From NCBI GenBank assembly GCA_025517465.1, contig JAOPKE010000005.1:124001-188000 (forward strand): a stretch of 64,000 nucleotides of DNA, given 5' to 3'. The notes beneath the pieces are model-generated. The model ran no database searches. It worked only from the letters and a program-made list of their open reading frames with translations, and had not been told where the DNA came from. This DNA comes from Halobacteria archaeon HArc-gm2. Its GTDB lineage: Archaea; Halobacteriota; Halobacteria; Halobacteriales; Haloarculaceae. The position numbers were made by a program, and so were the translations under genes. Shown here one piece after another: positions 42,405-50,165 of this stretch; the stretch's first letter is position 1; every line of letters starts with the position of its first letter.

Positions 42405-43202
42405 ATGGTTCAAACACCAGACGAGGATGAGGCGCACGATGTGTTCATTTCCTACTCACACAACGATTCGAAAGACGTTGTAGGATTACTTGTGGAAGAA
42501 TTGCAAGCGTACGGGCTGGATGTGTGGTATGACGATATTTCGATGTCCATTGGAGATAGCCTCCGGAAAGAGATGGACATAGGCCTTCGAAATTCACGCT
42601 ACGGCGTCATCGTCTGTTCTGAAGGCTACTTCGAAGGAACATCTGAATGGGAATTCAACGGTCTCGTAAAGAAGCACATCGACGAAGAGAACGTGATTCT
42701 ACCAGTTCTCCACGGTGTTGGGCACGATGATATCCTTGAAGAAAGCCATAGCTTGGCTGACCTGAAGTACGAAACAATTGATGAGGATAACATTGAGTCT
42801 GTTGCTACGAGTATATACAGCACAGTAACAGGCGAGGATGGTGGGGATGGTAATCTGAGAGAGGACGGCGAATCTTTGATGGCTTCCATCGATATCCGAT
42901 TCCAAGGAAACTTCACACCCGATATCGGGGACGGGATAACGATTACCTCGTGGAGAAACCATCACGCACCCCGGTTCGAAGAATTGGAAGCAGCCGAAAT
43001 CCGAGATGAGAATGGTGTTGAGTACTCCAGCAGGTCTGGAGGAACAATAATGAAAGTCGCAAGGATAGATGATGAACCACTGGAAGGCGTTGTCTCAGAC
43101 ATCAAGACCGTCCAGTCCAATAAAATTGAGTTCACTGTTCGAATTAGACAGAGCAGACTTGATGAACTCTCTGACGACCCTTCTGACTACGAAATGTTGT
43201 GA
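42405..43202 (+). CDS. TIR-domain protein
   Basis: A 265-residue protein. The TIR domain spans residues ~10-140: HDVFISYSHND (box 1), the GLDVWYDD strand, ISMSIGDSLRKEMD and the catalytic-region EWEFNGLVKK with Glu83 aligning to the NADase glutamate, then VILPVLHGV. The C-terminal ~110 residues are a beta-rich domain that may act as sensor. TIR proteins in prokaryotic defence cleave NAD+ when a partner or ligand is sensed. A TATA-like AAATTTATTC lies ~30 bases upstream. It is alone here, with no CARF or STING partner seen. Confidence 0.85.
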   Translation: MVQTPDEDEAHDVFISYSHNDSKDVVGLLVEELQAYGLDVWYDDISMSIGDSLRKEMDIGLRNSRYGVIVCSEGYFEGTSEWEFNGLVKKHIDEENVILPVLHGVGHDDILEESHSLADLKYETIDEDNIESVATSIYSTVTGEDGGDGNLREDGESLMASIDIRFQGNFTPDIGDGITITSWRNHHAPRFEELEAAEIRDENGVEYSSRSGGTIMKVARIDDEPLEGVVSDIKTVQSNKIEFTVRIRQSRLDELSDDPSDYEML

Positions 43203-43217
43203 GGAAAACTGTGGGTT

Positions 43218-43562
43218 CTATTCGAACTGCTCTTTCTGGCCTTTGCGAACCGTCAACTTAGCGGCGTCCTTGACTTCAACCGTGTCAGTATCGTAAACCG
43301 GAAGTTCAACATCTTCTTCCCTTCCTTGCAAAATTCGACTCCGAATCCAGACAACCCCGTATGCGACACAAGCCGCTATCGCGATTGGCAGTTTTACGCC
43401 TTGTAACTCCTGCACATCTACATCCAATAGGTCAGCAAGACTACCACCGATAACAGGGAGATTGAACATTCCGATGTGGTCACCCACCCACGATAATATT
43501 GGTTCGACGCGCTCGTAGGTCTCTTCCGAGAGGACTACATTCCCCCTGTGGAAACGCTTCAT
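43218..43562 (-). CDS. Membrane-associated hypothetical protein
   Basis: A 114-residue protein (begins MKRFHRGNVVLSEE) with one hydrophobic segment (LPIAIAACVAYGVVWI) near residue 70 and a C-terminal beta-rich acidic tail. It is convergent with the TIR gene, ending 16 bases from it. An earlier ATG (43662-43664) would extend it by 34 residues. The function is unknown. Confidence 0.5.
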   Translation of the reverse strand: MKRFHRGNVVLSEETYERVEPILSWVGDHIGMFNLPVIGGSLADLLDVDVQELQGVKLPIAIAACVAYGVVWIRSRILQGREEDVELPVYDTDTVEVKDAAKLTVRKGQKEQFE

Positions 43563-43664
43563 ACCGATTCTATAGCTTGGCGATATTTGAATCGCCTGTT
43601 CAGTTTGGCTTTCTTCTCGTAGACTCCCAAACTGAGGCGGGTTTTCGACCCTATATCGAACCAA

Positions 43665-43687
43665 TATCGGTCTAAATCAGAGGTGTT
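43665..43687 (-). repeat. Dispersed 22-base motif, copy 2 (diverged)
   Basis: On the minus strand AACACCTCTGATTTAGACCG matches the copies at 50763-50811 and 53040 in most positions. It is intergenic, between the minus gene at 43218 and the plus gene at 43743. Confidence 0.45.
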
Positions 43688-43702
43688 TTGCAGATGCCCA
43701 AG

Positions 43703-43728
43703 CTGAGGCAACACCTTTAGGGGTGTAA
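43703..43728 (+). promoter_or_regulatory. Inverted-repeat operator, shared with 48377
   Basis: TGAGGCAACACC followed by TTTAGGGGTGT forms an ACACC...GGTGT inverted repeat. A near-identical sequence occurs at 48377-48402. In both places it precedes a TATA-like sequence and a gene start ~20-40 bases downstream, so a common regulator is likely. Confidence 0.55.
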
Positions 43729-43742
43729 GATAATTGATATGT

Positions 43743-44054
43743 ATGAACCAGACAACAAACGAGGTTTGGTATGTAGTATGGGCAGGTGACTACGGCGGGT
43801 ACGAGCACAGGCCAATCACAAATGAGCCTGTTGACGCAGACAGGGCAAACGCAATCATCATGCGTGAGTCGATTGAGTACGCCCAGACCTTCGACACTCC
43901 CATCGACTCAGTGGATGAGTCCGAGGCTGTAGACACCGTTACGGTGAAACCTCACTACGAGGGTGGTAACCCAGAGGTGTTCTACTGGAAGTCATTTGCG
44001 ACGAAGCAGGAGGCGCAGGACAGTATCGACCGCTACGACCCTTACCACATATAA
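43743..44054 (+). CDS. Hypothetical protein
   Basis: A 103-residue protein (begins MNQTTNEVWYVVWAGD). The beta-alpha-beta layout and the C-terminal FYWKSFATKQEAQDSIDRY recall small single-domain regulators. It lies directly after the operator and is followed by a stop/start overlap (TAATG). The function is unknown. Confidence 0.55.
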   Translation: MNQTTNEVWYVVWAGDYGGYEHRPITNEPVDADRANAIIMRESIEYAQTFDTPIDSVDESEAVDTVTVKPHYEGGNPEVFYWKSFATKQEAQDSIDRYDPYHI

Positions 44055-44113
44055 TGACGATGAGCAGGACAGAAGTCAAGACAGAATTTGTGGTCGAAGG
44101 TGATTCCCGATGA
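44054..44113 (+). CDS. Possible 19-residue leader-like peptide ending in -EGDSR
   Basis: MTMSRTEVKTEFVVEGDSR, with start and stop both inside overlaps with neighbours. It may exist mainly to carry a ribosome binding site to the next gene. Weak as a protein, stronger as part of a coupled run. Confidence 0.3.
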   Translation: MTMSRTEVKTEFVVEGDSR

Positions 44114-44217
44114 CTACAGAGCAGGAACGGCGACTGCGGAAGTTCGCCCGAAACATGCGACGAGTGCCTCGCGACCACGCCCTCATTCTCGTCGGACACC
44201 AAGGTGATTCCGAATGA
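44110..44217 (+). CDS. 35-residue basic peptide ending in -QGDSE
   Basis: A basic helix (MTTEQERRLRKFARNMRR) followed by HALILVGHQGDSE. ATGA overlaps join it to both neighbours. The GGTGATTCCG in the last codons is positioned as ribosome binding site for the following zinc-ribbon gene. Confidence 0.4.
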   Translation: MTTEQERRLRKFARNMRRVPRDHALILVGHQGDSE

Positions 44218-44402
44218 CAACGAAAATAGGCGCTCTAATAGGGTCGAATATCCAAGATAGTGATATGACTGACTGGAAGGATTGCCCCGAGTGCGGCGCG
44301 CAAACCGAGGTCTCCCCGGGGATGTTCGACGGCGTGAACGAGGTTGCAGTCAATCACTGCGCTAACTGCGGATACGACTTCGACGGTGGTGATGATGAGT
44401 AA
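44214..44402 (+). CDS. Zinc-ribbon microprotein
   Basis: A 62-residue protein with CPEC...CANC ~24 residues apart. The start may be the later MTDWKDCPEC. It is coupled to the next gene through a GATGATGAG overlap. The function is unknown. Confidence 0.5.
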   Translation: MTTKIGALIGSNIQDSDMTDWKDCPECGAQTEVSPGMFDGVNEVAVNHCANCGYDFDGGDDE

Positions 44403-44598
44403 CGACTCCGAGATATACGACCAATGGCGCAGGGGTGAGATTACACGTGAGGAAGCTGAAACCCGCGTCGAAGACAATTGGGAGGTCGTCAGTCAGATTG
44501 GCTCAGTCCGATGGGCGAGGTCGGGAGAAGATAGCGAGAGAGTAAGCGACGAGCTGGACGGGCTGTTCTCCAGTGACGAAGGTGGTGATAATGAGTAA
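44395..44598 (+). CDS. Hypothetical acidic small protein
   Basis: A 67-residue protein (begins MSNDSEIYDQWRRGEITREE), resembling the SHOCT-like short helical motif (YDQWRRGEITREEAE). It ends -GGDNE with GGTGGTGATAATGAG overlapping the recombinase start. Probably a small cofactor or regulator of the recombinase by position. Confidence 0.5.
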   Translation: MSNDSEIYDQWRRGEITREEAETRVEDNWEVVSQIGSVRWARSGEDSERVSDELDGLFSSDEGGDNE

Positions 44599-45250
44599 GA
44601 CAGAATCCAAGACTACGAACGAACCAGTGGTGCATCGATACATCAACATCCGAGAGGTAGACCCATTGCGTGACGCGGCGCACGACCGCCCGCTTCGATA
44701 CGACTCTCTCGGAATCCGTCTCCGTGACGAAACCTTCGTCACCCTTGCCATTGACCTCGGGCTCCGTGCGGAGGAACTGCGAGGACTCAAGCGGTCGATG
44801 TTCCGATTGAAGGATGGAGAGGTGACCATCCCCGGGCACGTGCAGAAGGACTACCCAAGGGAAGATATCACACCCGGTGCAGTCACGATGCGACTTGACC
44901 CGTACGGCCACTTCGGAACAGTTCGTCTGCTCCGCTCGTACTTCCAAACCGAATGGTATCAAGACCGAGACAGCGAGTACGTGTTCCCCAGCAGGCAGTC
45001 CGACCAGATGTCCACGGAGTCGATGCGGAACGTCGTCGAAGACCTCGCCGTCCACGCCGACGTTACCGTTCACCGTTCAGACGGGGAACCTGCCGACCCG
45101 TCAGAACTGCATCCGCATGCGTTCCGTCACAGTCTCGCGAACTACATGCTCGCGGACAACGACACGCGCTTGGTCGAGGTGAGGAATCGGCTTCGACATC
45201 GAAGCATCACGACGACAGAACGAGTCTACGACCACTTCCAGCGGCGTTAG
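44591..45250 (+). CDS. Second, shortened tyrosine recombinase
   Basis: A 219-residue protein that consists almost only of the catalytic domain. Visible residues are Arg59 (LGLRAEELRGL), His176/Arg179 (HAFRHSL), His203 (LRHRSIT) and Tyr213 (TERVYDHF). The usual N-terminal core-binding domain is missing. It is the last gene of a coupled cluster of micro-genes. It may resolve multimers, invert a segment or be a second integration system in a composite element. No att-like repeats were found beside it. Confidence 0.85.
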   Translation: MSKTESKTTNEPVVHRYINIREVDPLRDAAHDRPLRYDSLGIRLRDETFVTLAIDLGLRAEELRGLKRSMFRLKDGEVTIPGHVQKDYPREDITPGAVTMRLDPYGHFGTVRLLRSYFQTEWYQDRDSEYVFPSRQSDQMSTESMRNVVEDLAVHADVTVHRSDGEPADPSELHPHAFRHSLANYMLADNDTRLVEVRNRLRHRSITTTERVYDHFQRR

Positions 45251-45480
45251 AGTACCTCAGCAGTCCAACCTTCTTCTGTGTGAGTTGTATCTACTCTGTA
45301 AATTACCCGCTCTTCTGGGTTAAACAACTTGACGTGGTAATCATAGACTTGCTCCTCATCTCCTTCAATCAGCGCCATCGTATCCTCTTCCTCCATCTTC
45401 AGAAGACTATATGACCGAGGGACGACCCGTTCAACTGCAGCCCCCGCAGCAGACTCTACATCTGGATAGTATTCAGGCAT
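45247..45480 (-). CDS. Hypothetical small acidic protein
   Basis: A 77-residue protein (begins MPEYYPDVESAAGAAVERV). A beta-rich C-terminus (YDYHVKLFNPEERVIYRVD) is preceded by a helix. It overlaps the recombinase gene tail-to-tail by 4 bases. The function is unknown. Confidence 0.55.
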   Translation of the reverse strand: MPEYYPDVESAAGAAVERVVPRSYSLLKMEEEDTMALIEGDEEQVYDYHVKLFNPEERVIYRVDTTHTEEGWTAEVL

Positions 45481-45559
45481 TACCGATTATTGATACCAAC
45501 CCTTCATGTCCTTTCGGGTCTATCGCTACAGAGTACTTTGAACGGTGTTGAGAAGTGGT

Positions 45560-45862
45560 TCAACCCTCTTCCTGCTCCTGATATACCTGTTTGATTCTCT
45601 CAACGGCTTTACTGTCGTGACGGAAATACCACCGACCCCCATCGGGCTTGTAGACCGCTATTTCCTTGTCTTCTGAATTAGGTCGATACCAGACATCAGG
45701 ATGCTCACTGAGGACACGTTCAATCCGTTCTTCCTTCTGGTCACTATTACAATCGCTGCACAGCGAGCGCATCGGCTGTCTAACACCAATCATGTATGGT
45801 GCATCGTAAGTGGCCCCGCACCTGTTGCACTCTCGTTCTTCTGTGTAGTACTTACCCGGCAT
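45560..45862 (-). CDS. Zinc-finger hypothetical protein
   Basis: A 100-residue protein. CNRC and CSDC pairs (residues ~11-39) form a ribbon, followed by a charged wHTH-like part (RVLSEHPDVWYRPNSEDKE). A longer version starting at 45883 is possible. The function is unknown. Confidence 0.55.
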   Translation of the reverse strand: MPGKYYTEERECNRCGATYDAPYMIGVRQPMRSLCSDCNSDQKEERIERVLSEHPDVWYRPNSEDKEIAVYKPDGGRWYFRHDSKAVERIKQVYQEQEEG

Positions 45863-45964
45863 CTGAGAGTCTGTACACAGCAACCGAATGAATGTCTAGG
45901 GGATTTTTTATCAACCAACCTGACAGATAGGCAACAGCGGTCCGCACCACACAGACTCAGAAGA

Positions 45965-46264
45965 TTATTCTAAATCGTAGTGGTCGTCTTCTTCTGCACG
46001 AATCCGCTTCATCTCATCCACCGCTTTATCAATTTCATCAAGGACGTATTCCAGATGGCTATCCTCTGGGTTTTGCTTCTCAACTTCCTTCTGGAACTCA
46101 TCGTGATATTTGTCGAACTCGTCTTTCCAGATACCGAAGTCGAAGGGGGCATCCTCAATATCTGCCTTGGCGTTTGAGACGAATGTTCCAGCCGCGTTGT
46201 AGTTCTCACTTCCAACGCGGTCGCGAGCATCTTCTAATTCAGTGGAGGCATGATGGTACACCAT
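45965..46264 (-). CDS. Acidic helical protein (HEPN-like?)
   Basis: A 99-residue all-helical acidic protein (begins MVYHHASTELEDARDRVG). The layout of four helices with an early EL-x-DAR-type motif recalls small HEPN or MNT partners, but the Rx4-6H motif is not seen. Function unknown. Confidence 0.5.
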   Translation of the reverse strand: MVYHHASTELEDARDRVGSENYNAAGTFVSNAKADIEDAPFDFGIWKDEFDKYHDEFQKEVEKQNPEDSHLEYVLDEIDKAVDEMKRIRAEEDDHYDLE

Positions 46265-46324
46265 ATTTCGTTACCTAATGGTCCCATGAAATCGGGGATA
46301 CTTGAACGCAGGGTACTTCCTAAT

Positions 46325-46672
46325 TTAGGAAGGGGACGGGATGAAGAGGGCGATAAACTGAAACAGAAAACCACCAATTAGACCGATAGCGGCTATTGAC
46401 TGGTTCCGCATCATTCTCTTTGTGTTCTCGTATCTCGCTGTTGAGCTTGGAATTGCTTCACCTGAAAGCCCGCCTCCAACGGGGCTGACTATATTTACGG
46501 GTGGTTCTCTGTCAACACTCTCTGGGTTCTCTCGGTCAACATGGCGGACATAGAACCACCACATCCGAATTGGCTTAGATGAGAACAGGTCAGTGAGAGT
46601 TAGTGCAACCACTCCGACCATGTTTAGTATTAAACCCAACCCCGTAAGAACGTCACCCCAAGGTACTGCCAT
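46325..46672 (-). CDS. Two-span membrane protein
   Basis: A 115-residue protein (begins MAVPWGDVLTGLGLI). Hydrophobic segments lie at ~8-30 and ~90-112 with a polar loop between (YVRHVDRENPESVDREPP). The function is unknown. Confidence 0.55.
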   Translation of the reverse strand: MAVPWGDVLTGLGLILNMVGVVALTLTDLFSSKPIRMWWFYVRHVDRENPESVDREPPVNIVSPVGGGLSGEAIPSSTARYENTKRMMRNQSIAAIGLIGGFLFQFIALFIPSPS

Positions 46673-46769
46673 ATCTATTCCATGTAGTAAACTCAATAAA
46701 ATAGTGTGCGTTCGGATTTCAATGGTTGAGTAAGCTAGCTCTGAGTAAGGTGGTTGTAGATGCCCGATT

Positions 46770-47564
46770 CTACTTCAGAATTTTCTTCGTTGCCCAGACG
46801 AATCCGCCGATGTAGCAAATATTCCCAAGGATTAGAAGTCCAATCTCTATTGGGTCTATACCGATGTCCAACCCCTGTATTGTTGTTTCGACAGTAAGGA
46901 TTCGAAAATTGTACAGTTCAGCACCTACCACAGCGAGTATCAGTCCAGTTATAATTATTGCTATCAACGTAGTGTTCGTCGAACTATCGATTGAACTTGC
47001 GGTTATCTCATAATATTTTGCTTTGAATACTCTTCGAAACTTCCAAACAAGGGCAAATACAGACATTGACCCAACAACAATAGTCCAAACTAGTGCGAGT
47101 TGGTAGGTGGAAGGAGCTTCTCTATAGCCGAGTATTAGAACATAGACCGCTAGCCAGCCAGAGATGATTACTGTTAGAACTAGCCAAAAAAGATGATTTA
47201 GTCGTCGTCGGATAAATCGATTAATTGCACTTCCTTCTTGCTGCTTATCGGATAGAAAGACCAAAACCCGACCGACAAACCGAGTGGCGGCAACTCCTTC
47301 AATCCACCGACCAGTAAGAAGAAGGGCTGCAGCGAATAGGAATGTTTGATTCAAATATAAATACAAACTCAGGAATCCCGCTCCGACCATGGCAAGAATT
47401 GAACTATACCAGTATTCCAGTTCATCATTATCAAAGTTAGTCTTCCAGAAGCTGATTATCCAAAATACGACAACAGAGAGTGCCAATCCAACTGCAAGGA
47501 GAAATGCCCCAAGCCATTCAGGAACATAATCGACGAACCACCTTATCTGAAGAATTTCTCTCAT
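46770..47564 (-). CDS. Seven-span membrane protein
   Basis: A 264-residue protein (begins MREILQIRWFVDYVPE) with about seven hydrophobic segments. It starts 1 base after the stop of the preceding three-span gene, so the two are co-translated. No conserved transporter motif was seen. AT-rich codon use. The function is unknown. Confidence 0.6.
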   Translation of the reverse strand: MREILQIRWFVDYVPEWLGAFLLAVGLALSVVVFWIISFWKTNFDNDELEYWYSSILAMVGAGFLSLYLYLNQTFLFAAALLLTGRWIEGVAATRFVGRVLVFLSDKQQEGSAINRFIRRRLNHLFWLVLTVIISGWLAVYVLILGYREAPSTYQLALVWTIVVGSMSVFALVWKFRRVFKAKYYEITASSIDSSTNTTLIAIIITGLILAVVGAELYNFRILTVETTIQGLDIGIDPIEIGLLILGNICYIGGFVWATKKILK

Positions 47565-47565
47565 C

Positions 47566-47862
47566 CTAAACCTCCAACAAGACAATCGAAGCGTAGTACC
47601 CTGTGATAACGAGTCCAGTCAGGAAGAAGAATCCTGCAAATAGATACCCTAACGATTCAGTCCACAATGAAAGACCGTTGCTCATCCCTGCTACCGATAT
47701 GCCCCCAAGAACAGCAAATCCAACCCGGTACGACTTTTTTTCAAGTGGCAAACCGTCACCTTGACCGCTTTTCATTTCTACTCCCACACCAATAGCAAAG
47801 TACCAGAAAGCAGTAGTGGCAAACAAGAAGACTCCAATATCCCGAAGGAATTCATAAGCCAC
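47566..47862 (-). CDS. Three-span membrane protein
   Basis: A 98-residue protein (begins MAYEFLRDIGVFLF). Helices are at ~8-27, ~44-64 and ~68-97. It is the first gene of a membrane-protein pair with 46770-47564. The function is unknown. Confidence 0.55.
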   Translation of the reverse strand: MAYEFLRDIGVFLFATTAFWYFAIGVGVEMKSGQGDGLPLEKKSYRVGFAVLGGISVAGMSNGLSLWTESLGYLFAGFFFLTGLVITGYYASIVLLEV

Positions 47863-47967
47863 GTTCCTGCTTACGGAGACTCACGGTGTAATGAAAATAT
47901 GTAGTGGAGGATTTCTACCCAGCTCATTCCAAACTTCCTACCAGAATTTTTCAGTTTGAATGTGGCA

Positions 47968-47989
47968 ATGGTAGATACCCGATTTAGAC
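47968..47989 (+). repeat. Dispersed 22-base motif, copy 3 (diverged)
   Basis: GATACCCGATTTAGACCGCA and two further bases match the consensus of the other copies apart from a few positions. It is intergenic, between 47862 and the stop at 48010. Confidence 0.45.
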
Positions 47990-48009
47990 CGCACTCTATA
48001 GCGGATAGA

Positions 48010-48255
48010 TTAGCTTTGGATTGCAACAATCAAACCAGAAAGCAAGATGAGGCCGACTATCGATATCGCTATCAGATAGGCTCCTGCCCCAATTGCACCT
48101 CCAATCGGTATCGCTATTGCGAGGAATATCGACCAGCGGACTATCGTCCAACGTTGTGTCTTGGGCTTGCTTCGTAACCAAACAAAGAACGGGTGATAGA
48201 CGAACCAGTCAGGCCCGTGGAGGTCTTCATCATCTGCCCCGGAGGAAGTGGTCAC
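48010..48255 (-). CDS. Small two-span membrane protein
   Basis: An 81-residue protein (begins MTTSSGADDEDLHGPDW). The N-terminal half is polar and the C-terminal half carries two adjacent hydrophobic helices. The function is unknown. Confidence 0.5.
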   Translation of the reverse strand: MTTSSGADDEDLHGPDWFVYHPFFVWLRSKPKTQRWTIVRWSIFLAIAIPIGGAIGAGAYLIAISIVGLILLSGLIVAIQS

Positions 48256-48376
48256 ACCAGATGATGAAAAAGAGGTTTGATAAACCTAACTCGTCTCTCG
48301 TTCCTCCCAATCTCGTCTGCCACGAAGCAGATAACCTGAGGACACCGGGTGATGCTACGCGGTCGAACCAAGATTC

Positions 48377-48402
48377 CAGATTGAGGCAACACCTATAGGA
48401 TG
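48377..48402 (+). promoter_or_regulatory. Inverted-repeat operator, shared with 43703
   Basis: TTGAGGCAACACC and TATAGGATGTGT form an ACACC...GATGTGT imperfect inverted repeat upstream of a TATA-like TTAAATAT and the gene at 48422. The same arrangement precedes the gene at 43743. Confidence 0.55.
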
Positions 48403-48421
48403 TGTTAAATATATGGTAGGT

Positions 48422-48727
48422 ATGGCAACAAGCAAGCAAGCCACTGAACAAGCACGACGAACCGCACAGACGATGGCAGACACACTGGAGGATGAGTTAG
48501 GTCTTGACGACCCTACTGTAACTGTAAATCGTCGAAACAACGAAGGAGTCTCCGAGTACTATGCGAAGGTCTTCGCAGGGACGTTCATCGACGAAGACAA
48601 ATCACTAGCCAAGGAACGTCGTAATGAATGCCGGGATATTCTGGGTGACGATATCACAACCCGAATCAAGACAAGTTGTCCAAACGGGTGGACGACGACC
48701 TATATAGTACTCATCACAGTCAAGTGA
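48422..48727 (+). CDS. Hypothetical protein, fusion-like paralogue of 51328/51678
   Basis: A 101-residue protein. Its first codons (MATSKQA) match the start of the 51328 gene (MATDKQA), while the body (DELGLDDPTVTV, FAGTF, KERR, ITTRIKTSCPN) matches the 51678 gene (DELGL, PSVTV, YAGSF, RERR, ITPTIRTSAPN). The upstream operator matches that at 43703. This suggests an internal duplication with deletion. Function unknown. Confidence 0.6.
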   Translation: MATSKQATEQARRTAQTMADTLEDELGLDDPTVTVNRRNNEGVSEYYAKVFAGTFIDEDKSLAKERRNECRDILGDDITTRIKTSCPNGWTTTYIVLITVK

Positions 48728-48877
48728 GGTAACGTCCTGATTTTCAAACCGTTGTAACCATTTCTCACGACCCTTTTCAGCGTCGATGCAGGCGTTCTCT
48801 TGATGTAGTATATTAAAACCCCGCCACTTGTCGGATTGGCGACACACTAATAGGGTAAGTAGTATCTATTATCATAT

Positions 48878-49222
48878 ATGTTGGAACAAGCAAAACCGAC
48901 ATGGCGTATCGATGGCGAGAACGAGCGGAAGATATTGAATCAAATCGTCAATAAGAACCGTATCAAGTGGTCGCAACTATCAGACTACTTCGGGACCGTG
49001 CCAAGTAAGCTGATGTCCCGCGTCGAAGCTGTCAACAAGAAGTTGATGGCTGGCGTAGAGTTCGCGAACGAGCGAGACGATTTGCCCCGGGAAGAGATGG
49101 ACGAAGTTGAGTGGCAAACGTATGTCCTCGCAGCAGGTTACCGAGGTATCATGGAGGATGCGTTCGAAGAACGCTACTCCGACATCGTTGAAGAATACGG
49201 AGAAATCTACGGTGATGACTGA
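48878..49222 (+). CDS. Hypothetical protein preceding the RHH coiled-coil gene
   Basis: A 114-residue protein (begins MLEQAKPTWRIDGENER). Helical with a HTH-like middle (RIKWSQLSDYFGTVPSKL). It ends -EIYGDD, where GGTGATGACTGATG couples it to the next start. Position beside the candidate origin suggests a replication or partition role, which is inference. Confidence 0.55.
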   Translation: MLEQAKPTWRIDGENERKILNQIVNKNRIKWSQLSDYFGTVPSKLMSRVEAVNKKLMAGVEFANERDDLPREEMDEVEWQTYVLAAGYRGIMEDAFEERYSDIVEEYGEIYGDD

Positions 49223-49821
49223 TGGGGGGAACCGGGAACTTCTACGCGGACGACGAGTTGCTGGAGAAGCTGGACGAGTTGCCCAACAAGTCTGAGTTCA
49301 TCAGGAACGCAGTTGGTGCAGCACTCTCTGCGGAAAGCGAATCCGAACGTCGGCTGTCTGAGATTGACGATGATATCGATGACATTGATGAGAAGATACG
49401 AGGTCTCAAACAGTCCCGCTCGGAACTCGTGAAAGAACGAGAAGAGATTGAGGCCGTGGTTGGCGCAGTGGATAGTTCGGATAGTGGAGAACCAGAACGA
49501 GTGCAGCACGTCTTCGATGTCGTCGAAGAGATGCTGTCGAAGCCTACCCACGTGTGGGAAGGTCACCTGAACAAGAACCTGAATGACAACCTCGCAGAGA
49601 GTATCACAGAAGATGTCACGATGCACCAAATCGACAATCCCGATGCGAACGCAGTGTCCGGGGAGTTTGTGAAAGAGGACCTCCGTGACGAGGGGTTCGA
49701 CCCAGAAGAGGTCATCACAGCCGACCACAACGAAGTGTACGCACTCTCGGACGAAGCGTTCGAAATCTTCGACGGATTGACGAGCCGAGAACGAGCCGAG
49801 ATTGAGGAACTGCTGAACTGA
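49222..49821 (+). CDS. RHH/coiled-coil protein beside the putative origin
   Basis: A 199-residue protein. Residues ~8-35 (ADDELLEKLDELPNKSEFIR) resemble a ribbon-helix-helix DNA-binding motif. Residues ~40-80 form a coiled coil (LSEIDDDIDDIDEKIRGLK). The C-terminal ~100 residues are a separate acidic domain. RHH plus coiled coil is common in plasmid partition and replication control. It directly precedes the iteron region. Confidence 0.65.
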   Translation: MGGTGNFYADDELLEKLDELPNKSEFIRNAVGAALSAESESERRLSEIDDDIDDIDEKIRGLKQSRSELVKEREEIEAVVGAVDSSDSGEPERVQHVFDVVEEMLSKPTHVWEGHLNKNLNDNLAESITEDVTMHQIDNPDANAVSGEFVKEDLRDEGFDPEEVITADHNEVYALSDEAFEIFDGLTSRERAEIEELLN

Positions 49822-49858
49822 AGCCATTTTTCTCCTTCCTTATTTAACGTTTAGGTAA

Positions 49859-50103
49859 TTTGTAGACTCTAAGAAGTGTACCTCTACACAAACACCATAT
49901 AATATAATAAACTAAATCTATTATAATAGTATAGTATAGTATAGTAGAAGTAGAAATTGTAGAGAGACACTTCTCTGAATCTACAAAAAACATCTCTATA
50001 TAAATCCGTCTGTAGACAGGTCGAAAACCACTCAATTAGAATAGAAAATTTCTATTATAATATCGTGTATGTGTAGGTACACACACTTCTCAGAGTCTAC
50101 AAA
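49859..50103. other. Candidate replication origin with three 21-base iterons
   Basis: TTTGTAGACTCTAAGAAGTG (plus one base) at 49859-49879 is repeated in reverse at 49967-49987 and 50083-50103 with 1-3 mismatches. The spacer is extremely AT-rich, with TATAG repeats (49928-49944) and palindromes AGAAAATTTCT and GTGTAGGTACAC. It fills the 344-base gap between the RHH gene and the wHTH gene. Inverted iterons around an AT-rich unwinding region are typical of plasmid and viral origins. Confidence 0.6.
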
Positions 50104-50165
50104 TCTTGACTAACGCCCCGAATCTTTGTTCCACGAACGCAGAGAGGTAGAACACCACCGCGTCA

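Noticed and set aside
45965-46264. HEPN/MNT toxin-antitoxin pair
   Set aside because: The required Rx4-6H motif is missing and no nucleotidyltransferase partner is adjacent.
48878-49821. Classical Rep or Orc1/Cdc6 initiator
   Set aside because: Neither protein has a P-loop, HUH or primase motif. They are only candidates by position.
49920-49950. TATAG repeats considered as a simple microsatellite only
   Set aside because: They are bracketed by three ordered 21-base iterons and genes of DNA-binding type, so an origin-like role explains more.
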